The notes: generated from the letters alone by a model not told the origin. 17,648 bases of DNA from JAZRZI01 sp045601325 (GCA_045601325.1 JAZRZI010000028.1:1-17648); one strand, 5' to 3'. Positions 1 through 8,397 are shown, numbered from the stretch's first letter. Program-made: numbers and translations.

Positions 1-36
1 AGAAAGTTGTTAAAAAGAATCATTTCGATATCAAAA

Positions 37-57
37 AAACTCCGTTTTAGGGAGTTT
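37..57. terminator. Terminator-like hairpin at the left edge
   Basis: A 7-bp perfect stem (AAACTCC / GGAGTTT) encloses a 7-base loop. On the + strand only three T follow the paired GGAG core before AAG. On the - strand the stem runs into seven T, a better intrinsic terminator. No minus-strand gene is credible nearby, so this is most likely the terminator of a gene left of the window or a two-way barrier isolating the operon that follows. Confidence 0.4.
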
Positions 58-77
58 AAGTGATTATGAATGAACAA

Positions 78-95
78 ATATATCTTAAGATATAT
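78..95. promoter_or_regulatory. 18-bp perfect palindrome upstream of the hydrolase operon
   Basis: ATATATCTTAAGATATAT is its own reverse complement over all 18 bases and is centred about 165 bp before the first start codon. It could be an operator for a dimeric regulator. The AraC-family protein of this operon is one candidate, although AraC proteins more often bind direct repeats. AT-rich palindromes also arise by chance in such DNA, so the role is a guess. Confidence 0.3.
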
Positions 96-183
96 AACTT
101 TCCTATTTTAGCAACCATGTGCTCCTAAATGTTTTTTTAATTTTTTCCAAAATAAAATACCTTATGTCAAAAAAATGATATAT

Positions 184-218
184 TTGTCGCATTTTTAAAC
201 TTTTATAGGTTATATAAT
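184..218 (+). promoter_or_regulatory. Candidate promoter of the hydrolase operon
   Basis: A perfect TATAAT lies at 213-218, 33 bp before the chosen start codon. The nearest -35-like hexamer, TTGTCG at 184-189, is 23 bp away, which is too far for ordinary sigma-A spacing, and nothing close to TTGACA lies at 16-18 bp. A good -10 with a poor -35 is common at activator-dependent promoters and would fit control by the AraC-family protein. The rest of 1-251 shows only AT-rich sequence. Confidence 0.4.
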
Positions 219-251
219 GAATATAACTTATAAGTAAGGATGGGGATATCT

Positions 252-3200
252 ATGAAACATAAACATATTAAAGTATTACCCCTTTTACCTATTTCAGCAT
301 TATTAGGTTTGGGTGTTTTTACCTCGGTTAAGTTAAACAAAGGAAACGAAAAACAACTATCTGCAACTGGAACTCCAAATGTAACGTTTGGATGCGTTTT
401 AGGCGAATATGGTTGGGATAACAATCAAACCATCAATCCTGGTAATAGTGCGACTATTTTAGATTTCTCTGATAATTTTGGTACAGCTGCTAACCCAACT
501 AACCAAGCTACATCAAGTTATGAAATCGGCACAGCTTTAACAATTAATGGCGTGTGCATTAAAGATATTCCTAAAGCTGAAGTTAGCTATGCTCACGGCG
601 CAAATCATTTCTTCTTTATGGTTCCTGTTAGTGCGTTAACACCAACCACTTCATATCCAGTTACTACAATGCATATTAACGAAGGTACCCAGTTCATGGA
701 TAAATTCTTGCCTGAAGTAACTTTGTACTTAATCAATGATCATTGGAAAACCTCCAACACATGTGTAGGCATTGCGTGGAATAACATTAACTATAATGAA
801 GTTCATGGTGTTGTCGGTACACCTACAGATTCTTATACTATTCTTTTGCAATATCAAAATATTATATGCGATACAAATGTTGTTGATATGACTAACGCTG
901 TCTCATCAACTTCTGATGTTGGTAATAAAATTACAGTCAATGGTGTGCCACTAAATCAAATGGAAGGTTCTGTTGTGTGCATGCCTGCTGCTAATCCATA
1001 CTTATATATTTATTTTAAAGATAGCCAAATTAGATATACAGGACCTTATTTTCGTGTCACTTTAGAAATTAAAGAAGGCACATGTTATAAAGATTGTGTT
1101 CTTTCCTATTCTAAAGCTGTTGTAACTTTACCTATTGGTAACTTTAGCACTTGGGTATTAAATCCTGCTGATGAAACACCTACACCAGTCACATTCGAAA
1201 AAATTGAATGGAATGCTGCATCGGGTAATCCAGCTTGTTCTACTAATCCTGGCACATTATTGAAGTTCTCCAAAGCTTTATCCACTAATGCTTTTGATGG
1301 CAATGGCAGTTTAATGGGAAGAAACTTAGCATTAACTAATGCTGGTGATCATATTAAAGTTAATGGCATACCTATTAGTCAAATTAGTGGTAGTGAGCTT
1401 AAATACTATGCAGGTGAATTTTTATTCATTTATGCTCCAACAATGTATAACATCCCTACTGGCAAATTAGCGAGCTCTTTAACCATCGATAAAGATACTC
1501 GCTTCTTTGATGTACTATTGCCTGAATTAGGTATTTATTATCGTAATGATGGTTATAATTGGACTTTAAATCCTCCAATTATCCATACCGTACCAACAGT
1601 GGAATTTAGAAACACTAACGGCAAACTTAATAGTTTATCTTTTGAAACGCATGTTGATTTAGATTATTATTTCAAACTTGTTAGAGAGTATGGCAAGAAT
1701 TCAATTGAATTAGGAACATTCATTATCGATGCTAATTCATATTATAAAAGTGGACAAGTTGGACTTGCTAACTATGTTAATAATGTCGCACCTAGCTCTA
1801 CAACATACGTAAAAATCATCAACGATAAACAAGATTTCTTTAACTTAACTAAATATTTGGTAGATGGATACTTTGGCTATAAAGGTTCTTTAGTGGATAT
1901 TAAAGAAAGTAACTACGCTAGAGAATTTATCGGTGTTGGTTATCTTAAAGTTAATAATCAATATTATTTCGGTACAGAAAATCTTGCACCTATTTCCTTC
2001 TTTGAATTAATGGATAGAAAATATAAAGCTGGTGAAATTACAACCACTGAATATTACGCCCCATCTGTCCAAATTAGCGAAGGCATTAATTCATTTGATT
2101 TAAATGATGATTCTATCAATAAATCTAACCATTCATTTAACTATGCTGGATGTGGTTACTATGCAATTACTTCAAACGATAGAAATATTACAGTTATTCA
2201 ATGTTGCAATGATTATTTAAGAGTCAACATTCCAGCAGGCACAACAAAATATGTTTCTGTTATCAATGGAAAAGTCGTATTTGAAGATAGCGTTGCTCCT
2301 ATGTATTCAGTAGTGGACACAACTAGGGAGTTATGGCCTGATAGCAACTCTAATGAAATATATTGTACAGCTGATAATGTCAGCGATATCGCTCAGTCAT
2401 TTAATAGCAAATCTATGCGTATTTGGGCACAAGTCACTCAACTAATTAACGATCCTTGGAGATGCGGTTTAACTAACGCTGACGGCACATTCTCTTTGAA
2501 TATGGATGAAGTTAATAATTTAAAAACAGTCTTAGCTAAATTTAGAAGCAAAGGTATGCATGACATTTGCTTAATGCTTAACGGCTGTATTCAAGACACC
2601 AATAGGCCATTATGGTATTACGCAGGTGATCCAAATGGCAAATACTTATATTCAACCGCTGAATATCTTGCTTTTAACGAAGGAAGAGATCCACTCATCC
2701 CAATGGCGTGTGCACTTACTTTCCCTAATGAAAATAGCCAAGATTACATTACATTCTTAAACAATCAAAAAGAATTCATAAGACAACTTTCTATTGAATT
2801 AGATGGCTATGTTGATGTCTATGAAGGTTTCAATGAAATCGATGTCGGTGGTCAAACGTTCTTCCCTAACTATTATTTAAATGATTGCCCAAAAAGCAAT
2901 GCATTAGCTAATGGCTATGCCCCTAGTAAAGAATTAATTGCTAAATGGTCAATGGATTACTGTAAAGCCGTTACTGATGGCGTTAAAGCTGCTAATTCTA
3001 GCATAAGAGTATTAACTCCAGCATTTGGCTGTGTTGGCACAATTCCAACAAATGGTAGATATTATAAGACTTCAGAAACTATTACTGATATCTACTCATA
3101 TATCAAAAATAGTGGTACAGGTCATCCAAAAGATTACTTCCAAGGTTTAAACATTCACCCATACATTCTCTTAAATATTGGCATTGAGGGTGATGGTTAT

Positions 3201-3701
3201 CAAAACTATTTCTGGGAAGGTAAACCATCATATTTATCCCGTAACCCTGATAACAAGAATTACGATGAAGACTGGAACAATATGATCGAATCCATCGAAG
3301 CCACTTTAGCGGCTAATAACGATGCGAAAGTTCCGATGTATTTCTCAGAATTTGGATTCAGTGATTTTGGTTATGGAACAAGCTTACAAACCGATGACGG
3401 TTCATATAAGTATGTAAACTTTGATACTCTCCTTCCAGATGCATTAACAAAGTTAAACACTTATATACAAAGCAAAAACTACATTAGAAGTATCTATTAC
3501 TTCCGTCAATTAGACTGGGCATATTCTTCACTAGATGGTAAATTCCCATGGGCTATATGTGGTGAACCTAACTTTGGTGTTATTACCGAAACATTGACTT
3601 TGAAAAAACTTGGTCAAACATTATTTGGCATTATGAATAGTGGTTCAAAGGACTACACTCCTGTCACAAATGTTTTAAATAGAATGAAAGGAGGCAACTA
3701 A
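252..3701 (+). CDS. Secreted multidomain protein with C-terminal clan GH-A-type glycoside hydrolase
   Basis: A 1149-residue protein. An in-frame ATG lies at 240, but it falls inside the purine-rich ribosome binding site (AAGGATGGGGA), so ATG 252 is the better start. A basic N-terminus and a hydrophobic stretch (about residues 8-25) form a signal peptide; there is no lipobox, LPxTG or C-terminal anchor. Three divergent copies of a beta-type domain follow at about 43-165, 171-300 and 312-445, each with an xNGV/I core and an E/K-G/D-T strand. About 450-600 is a domain of the kind seen in Firmicutes surface proteins (NYAREFIGVGYLK motif). The C-terminal 690-1145 looks like a TIM barrel: MRIW near 720, acid/base Glu862 in GFNEID, His969 in NIHPY and nucleophile Glu1033 in SEFGFSD. 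The clan is well supported; the GH family and substrate are not. It probably binds and cuts an extracellular glycan. Its catalytic part is a paralogue of the enzyme at 4957. Confidence 0.85.
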   Translation: MKHKHIKVLPLLPISALLGLGVFTSVKLNKGNEKQLSATGTPNVTFGCVLGEYGWDNNQTINPGNSATILDFSDNFGTAANPTNQATSSYEIGTALTINGVCIKDIPKAEVSYAHGANHFFFMVPVSALTPTTSYPVTTMHINEGTQFMDKFLPEVTLYLINDHWKTSNTCVGIAWNNINYNEVHGVVGTPTDSYTILLQYQNIICDTNVVDMTNAVSSTSDVGNKITVNGVPLNQMEGSVVCMPAANPYLYIYFKDSQIRYTGPYFRVTLEIKEGTCYKDCVLSYSKAVVTLPIGNFSTWVLNPADETPTPVTFEKIEWNAASGNPACSTNPGTLLKFSKALSTNAFDGNGSLMGRNLALTNAGDHIKVNGIPISQISGSELKYYAGEFLFIYAPTMYNIPTGKLASSLTIDKDTRFFDVLLPELGIYYRNDGYNWTLNPPIIHTVPTVEFRNTNGKLNSLSFETHVDLDYYFKLVREYGKNSIELGTFIIDANSYYKSGQVGLANYVNNVAPSSTTYVKIINDKQDFFNLTKYLVDGYFGYKGSLVDIKESNYAREFIGVGYLKVNNQYYFGTENLAPISFFELMDRKYKAGEITTTEYYAPSVQISEGINSFDLNDDSINKSNHSFNYAGCGYYAITSNDRNITVIQCCNDYLRVNIPAGTTKYVSVINGKVVFEDSVAPMYSVVDTTRELWPDSNSNEIYCTADNVSDIAQSFNSKSMRIWAQVTQLINDPWRCGLTNADGTFSLNMDEVNNLKTVLAKFRSKGMHDICLMLNGCIQDTNRPLWYYAGDPNGKYLYSTAEYLAFNEGRDPLIPMACALTFPNENSQDYITFLNNQKEFIRQLSIELDGYVDVYEGFNEIDVGGQTFFPNYYLNDCPKSNALANGYAPSKELIAKWSMDYCKAVTDGVKAANSSIRVLTPAFGCVGTIPTNGRYYKTSETITDIYSYIKNSGTGHPKDYFQGLNIHPYILLNIGIEGDGYQNYFWEGKPSYLSRNPDNKNYDEDWNNMIESIEATLAANNDAKVPMYFSEFGFSDFGYGTSLQTDDGSYKYVNFDTLLPDALTKLNTYIQSKNYIRSIYYFRQLDWAYSSLDGKFPWAICGEPNFGVITETLTLKKLGQTLFGIMNSGSKDYTPVTNVLNRMKGGN

Positions 3702-3703
3702 AG

Positions 3704-4060
3704 ATGACTAAAAGAAAATCTGTCTTATTCGCTACGATATTAACTTTAGGCGCTTTAGCGGTATCTACTTTCGCTTTAAATCATAAGAACACTGATGTGG
3801 TTAATGCTGAATGCAGTCATATTGGCTTCCATTATGAAGCGACATCTCCAACCTCCTCCTCTAGTGGTAACTTAGAATGTTGGATATGTTGTAAATGTCA
3901 TGAAACATTTGTTGGCGTTGTTCCTAATGGAACCTGGACCACACAAAGTGTTAGTTTGATGACTGGCACTTTTGATGACCATAATATTGCTTATATACCT
4001 ATGACTGGTTCCATCAATAAAGATGGCGATTATTATGTAGTCGACCCATTTGAGGATTAA
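3704..4060 (+). CDS. Small secreted protein with a Cys/His zinc-ribbon-like motif
   Basis: A 118-residue protein. Its ribosome binding site AAAGGAGG (3687-3694) lies inside the end of the upstream gene, and its ATG follows that stop by two bases, so the two are probably coupled. Residues 1-25 form a basic-hydrophobic signal sequence. The mature part has C37-x-H39, then G-N-x-E-x-W-x-C62-x-x-C65, then F69. This matches the CxH ... GNxxYWxCxxCGxxF module often repeated in surface proteins of gut Firmicutes, where Cys and His probably hold a metal. A threonine-cysteine pair usual in the middle of that module is replaced by serines here. There is no enzyme signature. It may be an accessory or binding partner of the neighbouring secreted hydrolase; the function is unknown. 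Confidence 0.75.
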   Translation: MTKRKSVLFATILTLGALAVSTFALNHKNTDVVNAECSHIGFHYEATSPTSSSSGNLECWICCKCHETFVGVVPNGTWTTQSVSLMTGTFDDHNIAYIPMTGSINKDGDYYVVDPFED

Positions 4061-4063
4061 ATT

Positions 4064-4960
4064 ATGATAATGCTTCTTACTAAAGAGACAATTGAAAATT
4101 GTCCATATACATCAATTGTATTACTTCCCCCTCAACAACAACATAAAGCTACATTCTACGTTATTTCTATTTGTGAATGTGGCACTGCTACTGTTGATTA
4201 TTTTGCTAGTGATGATAAATCGTTCATCACCACAACAATGAAACCTAATGATGCAGTTATTATTAGGCCTTTTGATAATCATGTTTTCCATAACAACGAT
4301 GATCCATATTCTCATAGAGATATCTATGTTGATGATTCACTTATGAAGGAATGTTGTGACTTCTTAGATCCTAACTTATATCAAGAATTATTAAATGAAG
4401 AATACTCACCTTCTTTTGAAATTAGTGGTTCATATCTTGTTTCTTTAGCGGAAACTCTTTCCCAATTAATGGGCAAAGAAAAGAATAAGGAAAGAGATTT
4501 ACTCCATCGTGGTGTCATCATTTCTTTATTAACTAGATACTATGAAAATAAGATTAAGAAAACAGTTTATCCTGGTTGGATTAATCAACTATTAAGAGAT
4601 ATAAACCAAGAGGATTTCATCGTTAAAACAATTGATGAAATGGTGAAGACCACAAACTATTCTCATGGTTATGTTAATAGAGAATTTAAGAAATACTTAA
4701 AATGCTCTCTTAAGAGTTATGTCATTAAAACAAAACTATCTTTTGCGTTTTCTTTATTATCCACGACAGATATTCCATTAGATGAAATAGTGGATAGATT
4801 AGGTTTTACAACTATATCTAATTTCATCAGTGTGTTTAAAAAACATTATGGCATCACCCCTGCTAAGTTTAGAAAGAACCAAAGAGTGTCAATTGAAACC
4901 GATTCATACACTGAATGGGGCAAACATTTAGGAGATAAAGGAGATTGGTACTTAAGATGA
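4064..4960 (+). CDS. AraC-family transcriptional regulator
   Basis: A 298-residue protein with the AraC/XylS layout. An N-terminal cupin-like sensor (about 10-110, with PNDAVIIRPFDNHVFH near 59-74) precedes a helical linker and a C-terminal pair of helix-turn-helix units (about 188-270). The second unit carries the family signature LDEIVDRLGFTTISNFISVF followed by KKHYGITPAKFRK. The start at 4064 is preceded by GAGGA (4052-4056) at 7 bases; ATG 4070 is a weaker alternative. It starts 3 bases after the upstream stop and ends in an ATGA overlap with the next gene. Sitting between two glycoside hydrolase genes, it most likely senses a sugar released by them and activates this operon; the ligand is unknown. 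A short extension beyond the second helix-turn-helix (about 275-298) is not typical and may partly reflect the need to carry the next gene's ribosome binding site. Confidence 0.93.
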   Translation: MIMLLTKETIENCPYTSIVLLPPQQQHKATFYVISICECGTATVDYFASDDKSFITTTMKPNDAVIIRPFDNHVFHNNDDPYSHRDIYVDDSLMKECCDFLDPNLYQELLNEEYSPSFEISGSYLVSLAETLSQLMGKEKNKERDLLHRGVIISLLTRYYENKIKKTVYPGWINQLLRDINQEDFIVKTIDEMVKTTNYSHGYVNREFKKYLKCSLKSYVIKTKLSFAFSLLSTTDIPLDEIVDRLGFTTISNFISVFKKHYGITPAKFRKNQRVSIETDSYTEWGKHLGDKGDWYLR

Positions 4961-6747
4961 AAAATAGTTATTCAAAAAAGTTTTTCTATGGACTTGATGA
5001 AGTTTCATGTGAACTAAACTCCCACGTTGATAAAGGTTTAAAGAGTGATTATATCGCTCATTTTGCAAAATGTTTAAACGCAAAAACAATGCGTGTTTGG
5101 CTACGCACTAACGAGATTGTTAAAGTCAATAAAAACGACCAAATAGAGCTTATTCCTGAAGGATTAATAAGATTGCATGCTTATTTACACAAACTCAAAT
5201 TAGCGGGTGTAGAACGCTTTTTATTACTCGATTGGTCATTCGTCTATCCTTCTGGATATAATGCTACTGATAACTGGGTAGTGCCTTCTTTTAAAGATGA
5301 GCCTGAAATGTATCAAAGATTCATGCTTCTTCAAGAAAAAGTAAGATATGAAATAGCAAGAAACTTTACTGAAATTGGTTATTTTGAAACCACAAATGAA
5401 CCAGATGGTCCAGGTGGAACATTTTTGCATAAAAACGGTTATGGAACATCAAAAAACGGTAATGATGCATATACTTATAATGATGACGAATTACAAACCA
5501 TTATTCTTGATTTAAACTATTATGTTTCTAGAGGTGTTAAAAGGTCTAATCCTAAGAATAAGATGCTTTTGCCTTCTTTAACTAACTTCCCTAAGACTAA
5601 GAAATTCTTAGATGATATTTATAATAAAATTGAAAGCAATCAATATCCTACATTTGGTAAAAAATCAAATAGAATTGAAGACTTTTTTGACATATTGAAT
5701 ATCCATCCATACAACATGAAACATACAGATTTAGATGAAGAGTGGGTGGAAGGCCAATTAGATTTATATAATGTTGCGATCAAACATAACGATGCCTTTA
5801 GACCTGTTTGGTATACAGAGATGGGTTGGTCAGATTTAAAAAGAGAAACTGAAAAAGTGGAAATTGGTAAACGTTTTGTCAAATTCTTTGAATATGTAAG
5901 AGATAGGCTCAACTTTGTTGAAACAGTGTTTCCATTTAGATTATTCACATTAGCGAACCGTGTGGAAAACGAAGGTGAAGATAACTTTGGTCTATTATAT
6001 AACGAATATGATTGGAGATACCCTTTATACCCTAAAGAATGTCTTGTTAGCATCTATAAATTCATTCAAGGCGAAGATGCGGACACATCTATTTTATATA
6101 AGTATGCGAAAGTTAATGAAAGAAAGATTTTCGATCCTGTTTATTTAGGAAGTAAAAAACCTACATTTAAAATATTATTCCTTGGAAATAAGATAACTTA
6201 TCAATCTAAAAACTCATTATTGGGTTGGAATGAATCCAGAGGTTTAGGAAGTAGTGATAAACAACCTGACTATGTCTCTTTAGTAATCAAAGAACTATCG
6301 AAAGAACATAATAACATTGGCTATTGTGTCACTAATATTGAGTATTGGGAAACTGATTTCCATAACGATAACTTATTAGATATGCTTTCTAAGCTAAAAG
6401 ACTATAACGCTGATTTAGTAATTATCCAAACCGGTGATAGTGCGTTATCTTTCCTACTTAATGATTATTCTTATAGCGAGTCATATGAAAAGCTTATCAA
6501 CACTTTTAAAAATGACCATAGTAGAGTGATTTCTATTTCCCCTCTTAAAAGCGATAATCGCACTTATGAACATATATTAAAAGCGTGTCAAAACACAAAT
6601 ACCGAATTCGTGGATATTACAAAGATATTTAAGAATCCAGAAAACATATGCTTAGTCAATTACCATAATGGTGACTTCCCATTATTCCCTAATGGTAATG
6701 GACATGCATTAATCGCAAATGAAGTTATTTTAAAACTAAAAAGCTAA
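4957..6747 (+). CDS. Cytoplasmic clan GH-A-type glycoside hydrolase fused to a catalytically degenerate SGNH domain
   Basis: A 596-residue protein. ATG 4957 overlaps the preceding TGA; an in-frame TTG at 4945 is only one base from AAAGGAG (4937-4943) and is a worse start. There is no signal peptide, so it acts inside the cell. Residues 1 to about 385 form a GH-A-type barrel: MRVW near 45, acid/base Glu148 in TTNEPDG, NIHPYN and nucleophile Glu288 in WYTEMGWSD. These mirror the catalytic domain of the secreted paralogue at 252. Residues about 405-596 match the SGNH/GDSL family whose block I reads LFLGNSIT, but here it is LFLGNKIT, with Lys412 in place of the nucleophile Ser. Block III is G493-D-S instead of G-x-N. 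Block V has Phe577 where the catalytic His precedes Pro-Asn. The C-terminal domain therefore looks non-catalytic, perhaps binding an acylated sugar. The hydrolase probably finishes off imported oligosaccharides; its family is unresolved. Confidence 0.85.
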   Translation: MKNSYSKKFFYGLDEVSCELNSHVDKGLKSDYIAHFAKCLNAKTMRVWLRTNEIVKVNKNDQIELIPEGLIRLHAYLHKLKLAGVERFLLLDWSFVYPSGYNATDNWVVPSFKDEPEMYQRFMLLQEKVRYEIARNFTEIGYFETTNEPDGPGGTFLHKNGYGTSKNGNDAYTYNDDELQTIILDLNYYVSRGVKRSNPKNKMLLPSLTNFPKTKKFLDDIYNKIESNQYPTFGKKSNRIEDFFDILNIHPYNMKHTDLDEEWVEGQLDLYNVAIKHNDAFRPVWYTEMGWSDLKRETEKVEIGKRFVKFFEYVRDRLNFVETVFPFRLFTLANRVENEGEDNFGLLYNEYDWRYPLYPKECLVSIYKFIQGEDADTSILYKYAKVNERKIFDPVYLGSKKPTFKILFLGNKITYQSKNSLLGWNESRGLGSSDKQPDYVSLVIKELSKEHNNIGYCVTNIEYWETDFHNDNLLDMLSKLKDYNADLVIIQTGDSALSFLLNDYSYSESYEKLINTFKNDHSRVISISPLKSDNRTYEHILKACQNTNTEFVDITKIFKNPENICLVNYHNGDFPLFPNGNGHALIANEVILKLKS

Positions 6748-6771
6748 TATAATTATTTAGGAGGTTTTCCT

Positions 6772-7701
6772 ATGAAACACAATTACAAAGCTTTTACATT
6801 ATTAGCGTTAACTGGATTATTATCTGGTTGTTCTTTGTCTAACATTTCTTCTATTAGCTTTTCTACCGCTCAAAAATTAGCGAACGCCATAGTGGAAAAA
6901 CAAAATTCTATCGATGGAATTGGTGCATCCCAATATAATGCATCTTATTCAATGACCCAATATCAACTAATTGGTGAAAATGAAAACGCACATGAAATGG
7001 GTGTTACTGTTAATATCGATTTAGACAAAGGTTTCTTCCATTACACCAGTGAAAACACAATGATTGAAGGAACTGCTTATGAAAGCACAACTACAGTAGT
7101 ATCTGAAGAAATCTATGCATATTATTTGGATGAATACGGTTTTGTTGTTTCTCTAGGTGGTGTTGATGTAGACAAAGTAAGCATAATTGCTTATACAAAA
7201 CAAGATATTCAAGACATGGTGGATTCTAAAGAATTTTCATCTTTTAAAGATGCTATTGCAAAAATCACATTGGATTTCGAAAGAGATACCTGCGGTTTAT
7301 TTGATAGTGGAATGCCACTTTGCCAAAATTTACTCACTGATCTTATCGAAATGGAAAATGAAGAAGAATTTATCGATGAATATATGCCAGAAGGATTGGT
7401 TGATCCAAAAATTACCTGTGAATTTGGTAAGACTAAAAAAGGCGATTTGCTATACAAAATAGAATACGAAAAAAATGAATATACCATGTCTAGAAGAAAC
7501 TTCGATATGTATTATTATGGCGAATATCTCGAATACAAAGGCGCTCTTGTAAAACAATACGCGATGGTGGAAACTGGTAACGGAACATTAGTGGAAGGCG
7601 GAGATAATTTTGAGATAGGATTTGCCTTGAATTTTGCCGCTAGCCCAGAATGTGAAGTTAACTATCCAAGCTTTGAAGAATTCCCGCTTTATATAGATTA
7701 A
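6772..7701 (+). CDS. Lipoprotein of unknown function
   Basis: A 309-residue protein preceded by a strong AGGAGG (6759-6764) with a 7-base spacer, 24 bases after the hydrolase gene. The N-terminus is a typical lipoprotein signal with lipobox LSGC (Cys20). The mature protein is acidic, with alternating strand-like segments (VTVNIDL, FFHYTSENTM, TTVVSEEIYAYYL) followed by a helical, Glu-rich middle (about 140-215) and more strands. That could suit a LolA/LppX-like half-barrel, but no diagnostic motif is visible. It carries none of the InlB-type repeats seen downstream. It is the last gene before a strong terminator, so it belongs with the hydrolases and may bind glycan or be a surface accessory protein. 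I do not recognise the family. Confidence 0.75.
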   Translation: MKHNYKAFTLLALTGLLSGCSLSNISSISFSTAQKLANAIVEKQNSIDGIGASQYNASYSMTQYQLIGENENAHEMGVTVNIDLDKGFFHYTSENTMIEGTAYESTTTVVSEEIYAYYLDEYGFVVSLGGVDVDKVSIIAYTKQDIQDMVDSKEFSSFKDAIAKITLDFERDTCGLFDSGMPLCQNLLTDLIEMENEEEFIDEYMPEGLVDPKITCEFGKTKKGDLLYKIEYEKNEYTMSRRNFDMYYYGEYLEYKGALVKQYAMVETGNGTLVEGGDNFEIGFALNFAASPECEVNYPSFEEFPLYID

Positions 7702-7722
7702 TTTTAAAAATAGTGAGAAAAT

Positions 7723-7747
7723 GACTGCTATAAATAGCAGTCTTTTT
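7723..7747 (+). terminator. Intrinsic terminator ending the hydrolase operon
   Basis: A perfect 8-bp stem GACTGCTA / TAGCAGTC with a TAAA loop is followed by TTTTT (7743-7747). It lies 21 bases after the lipoprotein stop codon and separates the hydrolase operon from the repeat-lipoprotein array. Confidence 0.9.
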
Positions 7748-7776
7748 ATTTATAAAAGTAATCTTCAAAAAAAGTA

Positions 7777-7806
7777 TAGACTAAATAATACTTATTTATG
7801 TATGAT
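7777..7806 (+). promoter_or_regulatory. Candidate promoter of the lipoprotein array
   Basis: TAGACT (7777-7782, 4 of 6 to TTGACA) is 18 bp from TATGAT (7801-7806, 5 of 6 to TATAAT). It lies just after the terminator and gives a short leader of about 30 bases before ATG 7843. The inverted pair AAGTAT (7772-7777) / ATACTT (7787-7792) overlaps the -35 and spacer. This is the only gap of note before the eight-gene array, so the main promoter should lie here. Confidence 0.4.
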
Positions 7807-7842
7807 ATTACACAATATCGCGTTAAAGCGTGATGAGTTACT

Positions 7843-8397
7843 ATGAAAACGTTTAGAAGATTATTAAAGAAGTTAACAATATTAATAACATGCCTATTTG
7901 GCATAACTGCTACTATTTCAGTATCAGCGTGTACATCCACTCAAATGTTTTCCGTTATGATGACCAATAGTAATGAAGAAGGTGGAAACATTGTTGGTGA
8001 AGGTAGTTATAAAGCCAATAGCCAAGTTACTATCTCATATTCCGCTAACAAGGGCTATAAGTTCTCTGGTTGGCAAATAGATGGTAGCAAAGTTAAAACA
8101 TCTGGAAAAACATATACATTCACTATGCCTAATAAAGATATTGTTATCGAAGGTGATTTCGAGCACGTTCTTTATAACTTAGAAGTTGAAGTAAATGGTT
8201 ATATGGGTTATGGAGACATCGTTAGTGGTGCAGGCCAATATTTTCTTGGCACTGTTTTATCGTATACAGCAGTTCCAAAAGGACAAAATGAATTCCTAGG
8301 CTGGTATGTAAATGATGAATTCTATTCTAATGAACTTAGTATTGATTACACAGTTAGCAATGAAGCTAAAGTAGTAGCTAAATTTACAAATAACTAA
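7843..8397 (+). CDS. Short family-A lipoprotein with two InlB-like repeats
   Basis: A 184-residue lipoprotein: basic N-terminus, hydrophobic core and lipobox VSAC (Cys30). Residues about 35-105 are a divergent InlB-type B-repeat of the standard form (GEGSY, then SANKGYKFSGW, then FTMPNKDI and a closing GDF). The second module (about 108-184) does not match the second repeat of its neighbours. It matches the last module of the longer family-A genes at 9273 and 12220, sharing YFLGT, FLGWYVNDE and a closing AKF. The protein therefore looks like a family-A gene lacking its middle. No good Shine-Dalgarno is visible upstream, unlike most genes in the array. It was probably first in the transcript. 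The surface role, adhesion or structural, is inferred only from the domain type. Confidence 0.85.
   Translation: MKTFRRLLKKLTILITCLFGITATISVSACTSTQMFSVMMTNSNEEGGNIVGEGSYKANSQVTISYSANKGYKFSGWQIDGSKVKTSGKTYTFTMPNKDIVIEGDFEHVLYNLEVEVNGYMGYGDIVSGAGQYFLGTVLSYTAVPKGQNEFLGWYVNDEFYSNELSIDYTVSNEAKVVAKFTNN

Noticed and set aside
240..251. ATG at 240 as the start of the secreted hydrolase
   Set aside because: This ATG is part of the purine-rich ribosome binding site itself and has none of its own; ATG 252 follows it at a proper distance and begins the signal peptide.
5640..6053. A 137-codon open frame on the - strand inside the cytoplasmic hydrolase gene
   Set aside because: It lies wholly opposite a well-supported gene, has no ribosome binding site or domain, and its Ser/Leu/Lys-rich product is what reverse reading of AT-rich coding DNA gives.
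7209..7487. Overlapping open frames on both strands within the lipoprotein gene at 6772
   Set aside because: They are by-products of A-rich codons; the lipoprotein frame has the signal peptide and Shine-Dalgarno.
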